From positions 86,005 to 150,004 of the forward strand of contig MU266374.1 of the NCBI GenBank assembly GCA_021014945.1: a stretch of 64,000 nucleotides of DNA, given 5' to 3'. This document shows positions 34,713 through 46,678 of this stretch, one piece after another. Numbering within the stretch: the first letter of the stretch is position 1; every line of letters starts with the position of its first letter. Both the position numbers and the translations under genes were made by a program. The DNA comes from Leucogyrophana mollusca. Lineage: Eukaryota > Basidiomycota > Agaricomycetes > Boletales. The notes under the pieces were generated by a model, which worked only from the letters and a program-made list of their open reading frames with translations, had not been told where the DNA came from and did no database searches.

Positions 34713-35930
34713 ATGTCCCCAACCTCTAGCACGAGCTCCTCGACCGCGATACGATATTTGAGCAGCGTCAATCTGATAAGCTACACCACAGTTGCCGGGA
34801 TAACATATGGAATAGTGGTCGTGCTCTCTATCATGTGCATGATATCATCACTTCAAAGTCTTCGTTCCTCCAGACACAACCGACAAAAACGACGTCGCAC
34901 AATATATCACATCCTCTTCACGTTCATCATGTTCGCTCTGGGGACATTAGACATATTTATCAAAACCCAGAGAGCACATTTACAATACATCGATAACCCC
35001 AACTACCCCGGAGGCGTGGTGGCGTTTGCTTGCGCATCATCACAAGACCTACTTACTCGCACGGAGTACATTGCCTACATACTGTCGAACTGGATGGGCG
35101 ATTGCTTGGTGGTGAGCGCCCCTTTTCGTTACACTGACTTTTTTTAACCTGCTTTTCTTCCAGCTATGGCGAGTCATTGTACTCTACTATGGTTCACGGT
35201 ATCGGGTTTGGATAGCTATATTACCGTTCGGTCTGTTCTTGTGTGTTGTTCGTAAGTTTGTTTATCTTACCTGCTCCCGGTTGACCATATATTTGACCAT
35301 TTCCAAGTGCTGGGGATCTTAGGCATCATGGAGTCTGCAATAAGCCAGCTCTACTGCCCGCATACAGGGGTCCTGCGATATGTAATCCTGTACTACGGCC
35401 TCACACTCTCACTGAGTGTTGTATCCGCCATCCTCGTGATATCTAGGGTATACGTACACAAGAGACGACTGAGAGAGGCCGCTGGTAAGTGTTGTAGTAT
35501 AGACATGAGGGAGCAAGCTGAAAACAAACGTCCCGAAATTCTCCAGGCCCGGGACATGGTTCCCTTTACACAAACATCGCTATGATGACAATCGAGTCTT
35601 CTGGGCTTTACGCCGTGTGGCTATGTGCCTTCCTGATTCTGTTCATCTTAAATAACCCATTGCAAGAGATATTCATCGGCTCCCTAATTCAAGTGCAGGT
35701 TCGCTGCATTTGCCTCTTGAATCTTGGATGTGGCTCGGTGCTCATACATAATGAAGACTATAGCGCCCCTCTTCCTCATACTGCTCATCTCGCAAGGAAA
35801 GGCATGGTCACAAGAAACCAACACCGTTGCGATCTCGACTGTCCAGTTTGCATCCAACGCCGTCTCTTCGAGCCCCGAGACAGGGACCGTAGAACCTGGG
35901 CACTTCGCCTCCACAGGGATTGTGGTATAA
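34713..35930 (+). CDS. orphan seven-transmembrane protein, copy 4
   Basis: Five exons: 34713-35111, 35164-35251, 35308-35484, 35547-35698, 35757-35930 (329 aa). It is the closest relative of copy 3, 1.8 kb upstream. In this copy TM1 spans about residues 22-46, the basic loop 50-62, TM2 64-84, NPNYPGG 95-101, TM3 118-143, TM4 150-170, TM5 183-212, TM6 235-255 and TM7 273-290. All splice sites are canonical and no frame is broken. Function unknown; a 7TM layout with basic inner loops would suit a receptor, but this is only inference. Confidence 0.8.
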
Positions 35931-36261
35931 AGTATAAGTGCTGTTCCCAAAAAGCCGCTCCCACCGACGGCCGTTACATATGCGAGACCGTTGAACTGTT
36001 ATACCCTCTCCTTAAATACACGATTCCTGCCGTACTGTAGATCCTATATAGTATAAGGCCTTAATTTATCACAGCCTCGCGTCCGGCGCCCGTGTTACTG
36101 CTTTGCTACTCAGGTGAGACCCTCACATCGCTGTCTACTTGTGGGGTGAGTGCGACTCCCATCAAGCTGCCCTGCCATCCGAGTTCGTCGCATCCGCTAA
36201 GTATATCCCCACCAGATTCGAAGGGCCAACATTCACCCCTATAAATTTTGACAGCGATATC

Positions 36262-36705
36262 TCATCGTAAGATAGTCTATTCTGCTATTGCAGGATCATC
36301 GGGCTTGGGAAACACTCCTAAATTCTGCCGCTGCTCCTGAGGCGCCTCGTTCGTCTTATCGCTCCTTCTGGACCAAGGGCGGTACGTATGTACGTCAACC
36401 CCGCCACGAGAGGGCAAATAGCCACCAATAACAGCGTCTTTCCGAATTTGTCCACATCTTCTTCTCCACGATGACCATCGAAGTAGTCTTCTGGGCCAAG
36501 GTCACTATCTCGCTCATTTTATGCGTTCCGGCAGTCTTGGTGTCCACTGTAGTAATGATGCATGAGCATGACGGTACGATGAGCAGCGAGGTAACATACC
36601 TAGACGGGATATCATCTCCTCGGGCAACGATTTCTAGCTCCAGGGGGCCTTGGCGGGCGTCAGTCAAAGCGCTTGATGGGTTCATCTTACGTAGCGTACG
36701 CATGC
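36262..36705 (-). pseudogene. antisense remnant of HRD3 exons 10-11 (unit 2)
   Basis: On the minus strand this reads through the HRD3 stop region, TM segment, intron 10 and the end of exon 10. For example, the intron-start block aggtatgttacctcg and the acceptor block atcattactacagtgg match 57650-57710 almost exactly, so the intron was copied too and the copy came from DNA, not mRNA. A 102-codon minus-strand frame (36395-36703) runs across the intron and is not a gene. Confidence 0.8.
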
Positions 36706-36902
36706 ATTGTGATCAGATTAGAGCTCAAGGTAAGCGCTTTAGAGATACATCTCCATTTGAATTGATTGTTTGTAGGGTGAATCGCAGAGGCGCTTGTCCC
36801 TTTCGCCTCGTGGAGAGCGACCCCATTCATGGATGATCCACGCTCCCCCAGAGCTTAAAGGGATCTCATTCCGTTGATGAGCATGCAAACTGACCCTTTA
36901 AC

Positions 36903-39900
36903 ATGGCTCACCCACTTGTCTGGCCTGGCAAGACATTTTTCTATCCTATCGGTAACACTTCCGCAGTGTGCTTGATTGAAGATCTGGGTCCTGAGGAAGC
37001 AGCGAACGTCCTCCTTCTTGGGTGTGGCGACCCGAGGCATATTCTCTATACCGCCTATGTTAGTGGACTTGACTTGGAACCTTGTATGTATCTCTGGATA
37101 AAAACAAGCGTCTTTGACCTACATATCTGTTCTAGTGCCTCGGAAGCTAGATATTACGTGTTGCGATGTCGAGGGTGCTGTGCTGGGCGAGTGTCTGCTT
37201 CACCTCATTTGGTGCTGAACTGACCTTCTTTACCAGCTCGCAACATAATCCTGTTCACATTGCTAGCCGATGCTGAGGCCACAGAGCGACTCCCCCTCAT
37301 TTGGAATATTTTCTACCATTTCTATCTCGACGACGATTCACTCGCCTTGCTTTTGGCTCAGTGCCGAAAGCTTATCGACCTCGCCTCGTCCAGTGAGAGC
37401 TGGCGAAGTGGTCAGTATGCAGCGTTCGTGTCCATGTGCACAGAGGAGACACTCTCCGAACTGCGTCGCTTTTGGACCCTCTATGTCGAAACGGAGCGAT
37501 TTACTGCCGCAAAATATTCAGGCTTCAAGAAAGATTTTACCGCTGGTGTAGAAAAAACTCGTGACAGGACGAAGGATCAACGAATCATGACTTCTTCCCG
37601 CTCGGCTGGACCTGTTTCCACTCATGCGATGGATGTCGTATCAGAACATTTTGCGCGTTTCTGGAGGACGGGGATATCCTCAAGCAGCCCACGAGACTCA
37701 GCAACATCCAAAGCTCCTAATCCGACCTTTGCATATTCCGCCGCAGGTGACAAGTTCGCAGTTCATTACGGGACCGACCCTCTTGCATCTTTCCATCTGG
37801 CCGAGATTTTTGCGCCGATTCAAGGCGCACCAGATGGTCGGGCGCAACAAGTAACCGTCGATGACGCCATTGCTGCTGTGAAGTCGCAGTTCTATAAGTG
37901 GTGCACCGCTACTTCGAAGCTTCTACAGCAAATCGAGACCTCCAGTTCGATCATGATGCGCTTCTTCGTCGGCGACGCCCTTTCTCTATGCCACGCGCTT
38001 CGGTATTGCCAAACCACCAATAGTGCGGTCACGCCAATCCACACCGCGCCGTGGAAAGGGACTTCCATCATCCTTGACAACACTGACTACGGGTCAAATG
38101 CAAAATCCCCCGCGCCCACAGCGTTCAATGTCATCGATACTTCAAATGTCTTGGATCACGTCGGTCTTCTGAACATCCTCACCTGCGTATCACCAATACT
38201 CGTACCATCTCCATCTTCGACAGTCTATACAGAAGCCTTGCTAAGGGCGGGGGAAAACGCGATGCAAGGCATCTTGGAGCACGTATGCGGTGACCTCTCA
38301 ACCCTCTCGCTCCTGATTGGCCTCGTACCAGTCAGCTTTGTGTCGCGATTCACTACTCATTCCAACATCCATGACGTTCTCGTTCAGAAAATCGTTGGCC
38401 CAGAAGCCTCTCAATTTCACGAACGTCTGGCATGGAAGAGTGTAACCAGCACAGCATTTCTCGGCGCAAACCCCAACCACATTGTATCCTTCCCCCCTCA
38501 GCAACTCTCCAACGTTCTGTTCGGCGTGTACTTGAAGATGTTCGCTGACGATGACACGTCGCACAAGTTCAAGCTGCTTCAGATGTCCAAGTTTCGCGTC
38601 TTGCGTGACACGGACATCATCCATTATATGCGTCACTCTTTCGCAGAGTTTCTTCGTGTGGTGATGGACAGAGTAGAGACGGACTGGCCAAAGGTAATGG
38701 AGACATTTTGCGAGATGGTTCGGAACGATCGAAACCTCCTCATCGGGATGAATTGCTACCAGGACCTGTGCTGCCATTTCCATATGCTCGGTGTCTTCAC
38801 CGTGGACTGGCTCCTCACACAGAAGATACGGGAGGTATGCAACAGCGAAAAACCAGAGATATTTCGCGGGTGGAAGAGCATCCCACAGGCAATTTGTGTC
38901 GTGTTGGTCATTCCAAGGAATCGCATCGCCTCCATCGAGTCATTGCTTGACAAGGCGGGGACGCCTACGCTTCATTGCGACGTCAAGGGCGCCGGGACCC
39001 ACAACGTCTTTTCATCCATCTCAGCCGTCTTCGGAACAGTGCGATGTTTGGGGGCAAGGGAGAACAAGAAAGTCGTGATCGAAGAAGATACCGCGCGGCG
39101 TTTTGGAACTTCCGCTCTCATTGTTTCGTTCTACATGCCCTCACCAGCTCTCATGGTGGAACCTCAGGCAACAATCGGCTTGGGTGTACATTCTACCCTC
39201 GCCTCCTCTTTTCTTTTTATGCCGATCTTAGGATCTGGCATGAGGATTTTCGAAGCGGCAATAGGAGATGCGCAACATGTCCATGTGCTGTCGAAGGGCC
39301 CAAGTTCTACCGGGGAGCATCAGAAGCTGCGAAGGAAGGCCGATGAAAGCGAAGTAGCGCCGAGTAACTTGAAGATGAAGTCATCCCCTGTGACTATCAC
39401 TATGGACAACTCCTGCGCCAACGTATCGACTTTAACGGCTCGAGCGGATATTGCGGATCCGATCGCACAGTCGTTGTTGGCAGGAGGATCTGCCGTTAAC
39501 GTAGAGCAAGCTTCCCCGATGAGAGTACGCCTCCGCCTAGACAGCTACAAGCAGCTGGTGGCATTCCCCCTGCCTGTGGATGCTACCAGAGCGAAACTGA
39601 GGGTTGCACGAAAGTCGAAGTACATCGAGGTATGTCGTCCCGATTTACATATATTCCTACCGGAATCTGAGAGACCGTGCGCTCTCAGGTCGTCGCCCCT
39701 TTGTTACTGTCCAATGTCGTCAGCGGGGAGAATACCCTACTGGGCAAGTTTCCCATCATATTCCAAGGCCGCGACTCCACACTTTGGAACGTGCATCGGG
39801 TCCAACTCGATCGCCTTCCAGTGTTAAGGATAAAAAACCCGGCAAATGTTGAGCCGTGGTTCGTCCCGCATGTGTCCTTGATGATGTCCGACCGAGAGAA

Positions 39901-40663
39901 AAGGCTTCGAGAGCAGGCCAACGGAACTAACCAAGTGTCGAACGACGCACTGATGAATTTGAAGGACTCCCTGCACGTAATCCTTATCTCTGCCGCCGGA
40001 CTTCAAGGTCGTAAACCGCGGACAGCTTTCGGGCTGACAGACCCATCTACAGTCGGCGGATATACCCTGATCTTCGTCTCCAACGTACGCTTAGACCTTG
40101 GGTCGCATACGGTTGTCGCAGACTCGTGGGTCCTTCCCTTGACTCACGCATTAGTGGAGAAGCTTTCGCCGGCGCTAGGACGACTCACCCCTCACCTGTT
40201 GCAAGTCAAGACCGACGTTGACGAGATGAGAGCTTGGAAACAACTACTCCCGGCCGTGACAGAGCGCTGCCGCTCCTGGAGGCACAAAGACAATTGCGAT
40301 TATATTACCAAAGGCGCGATTCCACTGTCCACGCAATACACAGAGGACCCAATCTGCGGTTGCGGGAGAGGAGTGGGCTCAGCGGCTCTGGCCAAAGACT
40401 TCAAAGACTTTGCGCCGTTTGTGACGAGAGCAGCGCTGAGCCCTCTCTTCGCGGTCTCTTACTTGGAGAGCGTTGGATCGATATCGGCGACAGAGGAAGG
40501 AGCGGGGAGGAGTGCTCTCGCTGATGCTCCTCTTGTCTGCGCTGCTTGTGGGAAGGGAGGGAAGCCGAAGCTACTGATCTGTGCCAAGTGTCGGAACGTA
40601 CGTTATTGTTCGAGTGACTGTCAACTCAAAGACTGGAAGCAGCACAAGAAGAGTTGTTCTTGA
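36903..40663 (+). CDS. DUF4470 and MYND zinc-finger protein
   Basis: Four exons: 36903-37083, 37136-37186, 37237-39629, 39689-40663 (1199 aa). The N-terminus (FYPIGNTSAVCLIEDL, then LLLGCGDPRHILYT) fits the DUF4470 domain found at the start of many basidiomycete MYND proteins. The last 41 residues form a MYND zinc finger with Cys-x2-Cys, Cys-x2-Cys, Cys-x3-Cys and His-x3-Cys spacing. Intron 2 (37187-37236) begins with GC (CTGG then gcgagt). The long middle has no domain I can name. Such proteins are presumed to act through protein contacts, perhaps as methyltransferase-like or transcription partners; the role here is unknown. Confidence 0.85.
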
Positions 40664-41199
40664 AGCCCGAAGCTTCGCGGTTGTATGATATATCTGGTAG
40701 ACAAGTTTGTTTCTGCTGAATCTGCAGCCAATCTGCAGATGAGAAAATCTTTTGATGGCCAGGCTGTGACTGTTACGACGGTAACATCAGAGGTGTGACA
40801 CTCGTGACATGCGCAAACCCCTCGTCACGCAGTCAGCCAACAAGGAAAAACACACGAAACTGGTCTTTGCCTCGAGGTCTGCGTGTTCGGACCTTTGCAG
40901 CAAACAGCCACATACTTACTTGGTTCTGACCAGCACCTTGCAGGTGATTGATATATTTCCTTTTCTTTGGTTTTTTTGTGGACTTACAGCTCTATTCCCG
41001 CACAGGAACTCTGCCAGCGCTTGACGTCTCACTCTTGTGCCTCGCTCCAGAAACGCGCGTCCAAGGAATCCACGTCGACAGTAACGAATATCCACATTTG
41101 CATATTACAGTGCTTCATATCACCCATCAGCGCATCTTTTCGCAACCGCGTCAATCTATCCTCCTCTAGTCTCACAGTATAAGAAGCGTCTGATACACA
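40664..41199. other. intergenic, promoter side of ERV14
   Basis: No gene seen. Pyrimidine-rich tracts near 40950-40990 and 41000-41020 may belong to the ERV14 promoter. Confidence 0.4.
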
Positions 41200-42033
41200 A
41201 TGGGTGGTGCTGGTGCGTCATGCCCCCAAGTTTGGTTGTTTGCCTTGCTAATCCTTGAACGATTTTTACCCTTGACCCGAACTGTTGTGTGTTGCTGTGG
41301 GCTATGACGAGCAGGCTGGTTATTCCTGTTAGCGGTCCTTATGGCTGCCGGGCTGCTGTTCACAATGGTGTTCTTCGTACGTCAAATCCTGATATTTGCC
41401 ATCAGGTACTACTGTCTTGACTGATGCATCTCCTTTTGCCGATAGATTATCATGTTCTCTGATCTGGAATGCGACTACATAAACCCCATAGATCTGTGTA
41501 ACAAGTTGAACCAGGTACGTGCACCGTCTATCCACTTGTATGGCCTCGCACTCTGACTGACTACTGTTCGTCTCTGCCGCGTAGTTCGTCCTTCCGGAGA
41601 ACATCGCACACGCGTTCCTTACTATTCTGTTCCTTATCTCGGGACAATGGGTGGCATTTCTACTCAATTTGCCGCTTGTCTTGTTCAACGCTAATAAGTA
41701 CGTTCAACTTTATTGGTTCGCTCACCTAAGTTACTGGGATTCTATGCTCTCCTTTGCCCTTTCTCTGACGTCACACGAGCTTACGGATATTGATGGGCTG
41801 ATTGGCTTGCGGTTTCTAGGATTCGAAACAAGAACCACATGTATGACGCGACCGAGATCTTCCGGACTTTATCAGGTCATAAAAAGGAGAGCTTTATGAA
41901 GTTGGGATTTTACCTGCTTTCGTTCTTCTACTACCTCTACCGGTAAGCAATCCACTACGTTCTCAATATAATCCTGCTCAACGCCCCCGGTCCCTGTAGT
42001 ATGATTGTCGCCCTCATTTCAGAGAGCGAGTGA
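41200..42033 (+). CDS. ERV14: cornichon family ER cargo receptor (Erv14-like)
   Basis: Six exons: 41200-41212, 41315-41376, 41446-41514, 41585-41697, 41820-41942, 42000-42033 (137 aa, close to the 138 aa of yeast Erv14). Family hallmarks: [28 protein letters not shown] in TM1, [13 protein letters not shown], then [16 protein letters not shown] and [21 protein letters not shown] near the end. Cornichon proteins load membrane cargo into COPII vesicles at the ER. The first coding exon is only 13 nt (MGGA plus one base). A single-copy housekeeping gene without oddities. Confidence 0.95.
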
Positions 42034-43974
42034 TTTTCTGCGGCCTGGTAGCAGCCCAAGAAGCGGGCAGTGACGATGATGACATCGATCTCAATTGAAC
42101 CTAGATGTTTCAGGTGGGAGAGAGGGACTTAGTTTCCTGCGACGTGGGTTTCTTCAGCCATCACTGGTTTGTATATACGTTCTGCGGCGGTGATGGGGGC
42201 GAAATAGATTTTTATGGACGGACTGGTTGGCTGGCTGGGATAGTGGATCTGTCGCAGGTCGCAAAGTTAGGTTTCCTTCTCCCTTTTATGATACATTTTT
42301 GTTCGGTTTGGGCACCATGATTAGTTTCTCATTTTTCTATCCACGCGCAAGAGCACAGGTGCGCAATACGTGTTTTCTTAAGGATGGAGTAAGGCTCCCT
42401 CGCTCGACGGTCAGCAAGTGTAGAATGGGACTCCCTTTCCATTTTGCTTCCGACATGTACAATCCCTAATCGAAGGACGCGTCGAGGAGATTTGGTGTTG
42501 CTGATATCTGGCCGGTCTACCTGAAGGTTCAGTTAGATTTTACAACTCGTTGTCACCGCCCACCACTGAGCGTTCGAGCAAATGTGATTTGCCAGGGGTC
42601 TTTATATACCACTAGTCGAAAGTTTTGACAGCTTCGACCGGAATAAAGAGCCCCATGCAACTGGTTCACTTTGTGGCCGAGGGAACTTGCTCGTAAGAGA
42701 ACGATGTGGACGCTGATCCCCAGTCGCCTGACAACCGTCGCCACCGTCGTAACAGGCGAGGTCTGCGCTTCTTCCAGTCCATTCGGTTTTGCATGTGCCT
42801 TGATCCTAAGTCGAATAGACCCCCGCATATTTCTGTGATGCGCCGTCAGCTTACACGATGGAACTTGAGCGAAACAATCACTTGCTCTGAACGTTATGAG
42901 GGACAAGCGTCTGTCGCGATTGGTCAACTACCGGCTGTTTCAAGTCATATGCCAGGAGTCTGAGTACAGGTGGGATCGCAATGCGCCAGGATCACAAAAA
43001 AACCTGTGAAAGCACAGTTCGAAAGAATCGAAGATCTGTACCTCACATTTCCTATCCTACGGGATGTCACCCTGACAAGATCGACGAGTGTAGAAGAACA
43101 CGGAAACCATAAATTGATCAGATTTGGAACGCGTCTACGTTAAAAGACTGAGTATGTACGGACCACCGACCCATCGTTTCCCTCGGAGTCAACACGACAA
43201 AGAGATACGATAACGGGTGCTAAGACGTCCAGATCGATCAGAACACGGCCTGACACTCTAACGGCCGCGTGGAATGTAGGCAGCCATGAGCAACATGGGG
43301 AAAAGTATGGCCGTGTCGCCGCACTGAGGAAAAGAAAATGAAGAGGTCAGCTTTATATACGGAAAGTCGTGGGAACTTGAGCTGCTTTAGGGCAGCCCAC
43401 AGCAGTTTCGCTGGACTCCGTCCTAAGTACTCTGTCGACTCATGCAGCCACGTTACATATTACTGGTGCTCATCCAGTAACAACGACTTCCGTAAAGATA
43501 AAAAATCTGAGGCCCCGATATCAAGGTCTTCACCAGCTGCGGATCTCACAAAACAGAGATTGTAGAGTTTCCCGAGTTTCGTACAGTCGGTCCGATTTTA
43601 TAATTCATACAATGTGGCTGTGAACCATTTCCGATCATCTAATCCCTTGGGAGGCTGGAGGAGCCATATGCTTCGTACCGGAACACTCCTTCCTCACGCT
43701 ACAATTGTCCATGTGTACCGATAAGTGAGCCTTCGTTGGTCTGCTTTTACAGCGCTTTCTCATCACTACTTATCCCAATTGGCAGTCTATATATCTGAGC
43801 CATCATTATCTTCTACCTTAGATTGGGCTCTCCATCAGGCTCTCATACGCACGCTGATTGCTGAAGAGCCTCCAGCTACAGTAAGTTATATGGTGTGGAG
43901 GTTCTGTGCGAAGCATACTGTACTCATCTCAACAGCTAGGACTATCACATATTCGGGTTCTCAAGCACTCTAAT
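42034..43974. other. long intergenic stretch, no gene seen
   Basis: About 1.9 kb without a supported gene. ORFs such as 42553-42927 (-) and 42706-42963 (+) overlap each other and lack motifs. Confidence 0.4.
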
Positions 43975-45081
43975 ATGTCGTTCTATCTCTGTGTAGATTG
44001 TGGTGGATCCAAAACATCCGCTGTCGTCTGCGATGCATCCGGGAAGATTCTAGGACGAGCCTTAGGCGGCCCGTCCAACTTCGCGTACATGTCTGTCGCC
44101 TCTTTCACCGATGCAGTCCGCATAGCAGTCTCCAACGCTGTAAAAACCTGTGTATCACCTCCCTCAATCGAGCCAGTTACTCTCCCACCATCCACACCTC
44201 TCTTCGCCGCGGCCTGGTTCGGTATATCCGGCGTCGACAGCCCTCAAGCCGTCTCCAACGCTTCACACGCCCTCTCCGCCCTCCTTGGTATTCCCCTAGG
44301 CCCTCGGCTCCTCGTCGCAAATGATACTCACCTCCTCGCCGCGCCCCTTCGTCTGCATGCAGATATATCACATGCCATCACCGCCATCGCAGGCACCGGA
44401 TCCTGTGTTGTCTCCTTCCGACAGCAGTCCTCCGGCCATCTTGAGGAGCTTGCCCGGGTTGGTGGGTGGGGTTGGATCTTGGGCGACGAAGGTGGTGGAT
44501 TTGACGTTGGGCGGGAGACCATCCGCCAGATGATGCTTGACGTCGGTCGTGACTCTCTCGGCATGACCCCTTCACCCCCAAGTAAGCTCAAAGAGAACGT
44601 CCTCGCGAGGTTCGGCATCACCGGCGTTGATCACGCCGCGGAGGTCCTCCCCGTTGTGCACCTCCCCGAGCCATCCCTAACTGCAGACACCATCCCGCAT
44701 GTGCAATCATATCTCCTCGTAGCGCGTGAAAAGCGGCTCTCCCAACTCGCCCCACTTGTCTTCGAAGCCGCTTTCGGCCCTGATGCCGATCCCTTTGCAC
44801 TCAAAGTTCTCCGACATTGTGCGGGGTCACTCGCCGACCAAATTTCCCTCCTGTCTCGACCCGTAGGAGATGACCCAGCGCTGGCCCCGAGGGCCGTGGA
44901 CGCGAAAGATGCCGTTCTATGCTTTGGTGGGTCGTTGGTTGGTGTAGACAAATACCGAGATCTGGTGCTAGACGAGCTGAGGAAGAGGGGGCATGTGTTC
45001 AGATATGTGGAGTTCGTGGAGGATGCAGCGGCGGTTGGGGCTGCTGGGTTGGCGTCACTGGGCGAACCGAAAGATGTCTAA
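43975..45081 (+). CDS. N-acetylglucosamine-kinase-like protein (BadF/BadG/BcrA ATPase family)
   Basis: Single exon, 368 aa from the ATG at 43975; an upstream in-frame extension begins with GTG and adds no conserved sequence. It should phosphorylate N-acetylglucosamine or a related amino sugar with ATP. The phosphate-1 motif reads CVDCGGSKTSAVV near residue 6, the phosphate-2 motif AIAGTGSCVVSF near residue 140, followed by GWGWILGDEGGGFDVGRE, typical of NAGK-type kinases. A late GGSLVGVDKYRD loop fits the adenosine site. In fungi this would salvage chitin-derived GlcNAc. Confidence 0.85.
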   Translation: MSFYLCVDCGGSKTSAVVCDASGKILGRALGGPSNFAYMSVASFTDAVRIAVSNAVKTCVSPPSIEPVTLPPSTPLFAAAWFGISGVDSPQAVSNASHALSALLGIPLGPRLLVANDTHLLAAPLRLHADISHAITAIAGTGSCVVSFRQQSSGHLEELARVGGWGWILGDEGGGFDVGRETIRQMMLDVGRDSLGMTPSPPSKLKENVLARFGITGVDHAAEVLPVVHLPEPSLTADTIPHVQSYLLVAREKRLSQLAPLVFEAAFGPDADPFALKVLRHCAGSLADQISLLSRPVGDDPALAPRAVDAKDAVLCFGGSLVGVDKYRDLVLDELRKRGHVFRYVEFVEDAAAVGAAGLASLGEPKDV

Positions 45082-45404
45082 CTCACTGCACAGTAGAATT
45101 TATGTGGCTGAGAATGCATGGACATTGAGGGGCCTGCAACTATGAACGGACGCAACAACTTCTCTCTTGTAGTTTATTTTTCTTAGCACACTTTCTGGAC
45201 TGTACACCATGGATCCACTTCACAACAGCACTTCCGTCTCCTGTCCTCAGCGTCCATGCCTGGATAATTTAGAACCCCATGCCGATCGTGAACTTATTCC
45301 AAAAATACCTAAATACAACAGAACTGAACGACCTAAGAAAAAATTTTACCCACATACAGTACACATACAACACCTTTTATCCCCTTGAGATATTTTCAGC
45401 CCGT

Positions 45405-46678
45405 TCAGTACATCAAGTTCCCAACAGCCGATGGCGATCCATCGTCGTTGTACAAGCACGATCCAGTGCCGACATATGTTACGGCGTCAGGGTCGTTGGT
45501 CTGCAGCAACGATGGGGAAGTCGCAACGAAGGGGAAGTAGAGCTGGACGTAGGACGCGCCGTCGAGGAAGGGGAATGCCTGCTGGAAGAATGCGACCCTG
45601 CATGACATGTCAGTGACGAGCGGGGGATGATTTCTCCACAAATATAACGCACTGGTCTGCCTGGCCGCCAGCAGGGTTCTGGAGCGCGAACTCAGTGATG
45701 ACGAGTTGGTAGTTCTGTGGCATACATGTTAATAACCCCAAGGATTAGAGTTGCTATGGGAAAAAAACTCACAGGGAACTGAGCGTTCGCGGACTCCACG
45801 TAGCTCTGGAACTCAGCAAAGCTCGTTCTACAATACCCAGGATTAATTCCATCCCGCGCGCCACGGTCTAAGAATGCACTTACCCATACCAATGCTACAC
45901 AAGATCACGCATCAATTAGCCTGAGAAACACGAGAGAGTTGATATGGAAGAACGGAACGCACGAGATTGATATAGTCGAAGTAGCACTGCCCAGCACAGG
46001 CGCTGATCATTTCTGAGACCCAGCTCAAGCCCTCCCCAGAGGTCGTGCTGGAGGTCACGGCGGGCAACGCCTTCTTGATTGCTAGGGGGTTGACGTATTC
46101 AATGTACCAAGAGGCAGCCTGAGAGGGGGTGATCCCATTGACGTCGGGCTCGTTTAAGGTGAATACGGCTAGTGTAGATGCGAAATTTCAGCAAAGAGGC
46201 CCCGAAGATTAGCGGACAATCTCACTAGCCCAGCCCTGCGCGGCCTGGCGAGAAGCAAGGTCGGCGATGGGGCTCGAGGTGCAGTCAAGGCAGCGCTGCA
46301 TGCCGATGAACCCAAGGCCACCGTTACCGTTTGTCGACGGAGGAGCATAGGTTTCGTAGTCGTAGCTTCGAGTGCAGAGTGAGATGCTAGGATAATAATG
46401 GCAGAACACAGCAACACTACATACATTGCTACGACCTCTCCGTCGCCATTGTTGAAGACGCCGGGATCGCTGCATGATAAACAGTGAGCAATCGTGGAAG
46501 CAATGAATACGGGACCGGTATCCCTACAGGGTGCCGTCATCTGCCAATGTCAGTTCATCAGCCAGACGTGGCAAGTGAGTTTTGGACAGCACTTACAGTA
46601 CGTCCAGCATAAGCCACGCTTGCCGGCCTCGGCGGCGGCAGCGAACAGGGCGACGAAGGCAGCTACAGAGGTGAACAT
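45405..46678 (-). CDS. secreted GH128-type (Asl1-like) glycoside hydrolase
   Basis: Nine exons on the minus strand: 46678-46597, 46540-46528, 46469-46425, 46365-46226, 46168-45963, 45894-45884, 45827-45773, 45714-45653, 45597-45405 (268 aa). Two are micro-exons (13 and 11 nt), each in frame with clean splice ends. A signal peptide occupies about residues 1-19 (MFTSVAAFVALFAAAAEAG). The fold signatures of the Asl1-like / GH128 beta-1,3-glucanases are present: RGLCWTYYDGTLDPG, FTLNEPDVNG with the acid/base Glu, a short HWYG, and LVITEFALQNP with the nucleophile Glu. It probably trims beta-1,3-glucan in the cell wall. Confidence 0.85.

Larger units (their letters stand above)
33935..36705 (+). 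repeat. segmental duplication unit 2
   Basis: Tandem partner of unit 1. Bases 33935-34455 match 29690-30205 closely. The match then jumps to 34490 against 31447, so about 1.2 kb present in unit 1 (including the decayed 7TM gene) is absent here. The rest covers intact 7TM copy 4, its 3' flank and a longer antisense HRD3 remnant (36262-36705). About 400 bp (33.55-33.93 kb) between the units match neither. Confidence 0.85.

Noticed and set aside
36395..36703. A 102-codon minus-strand ORF
   Set aside because: It reads through the copied intron of HRD3 and starts and ends inside the duplication remnant; not an independent gene.
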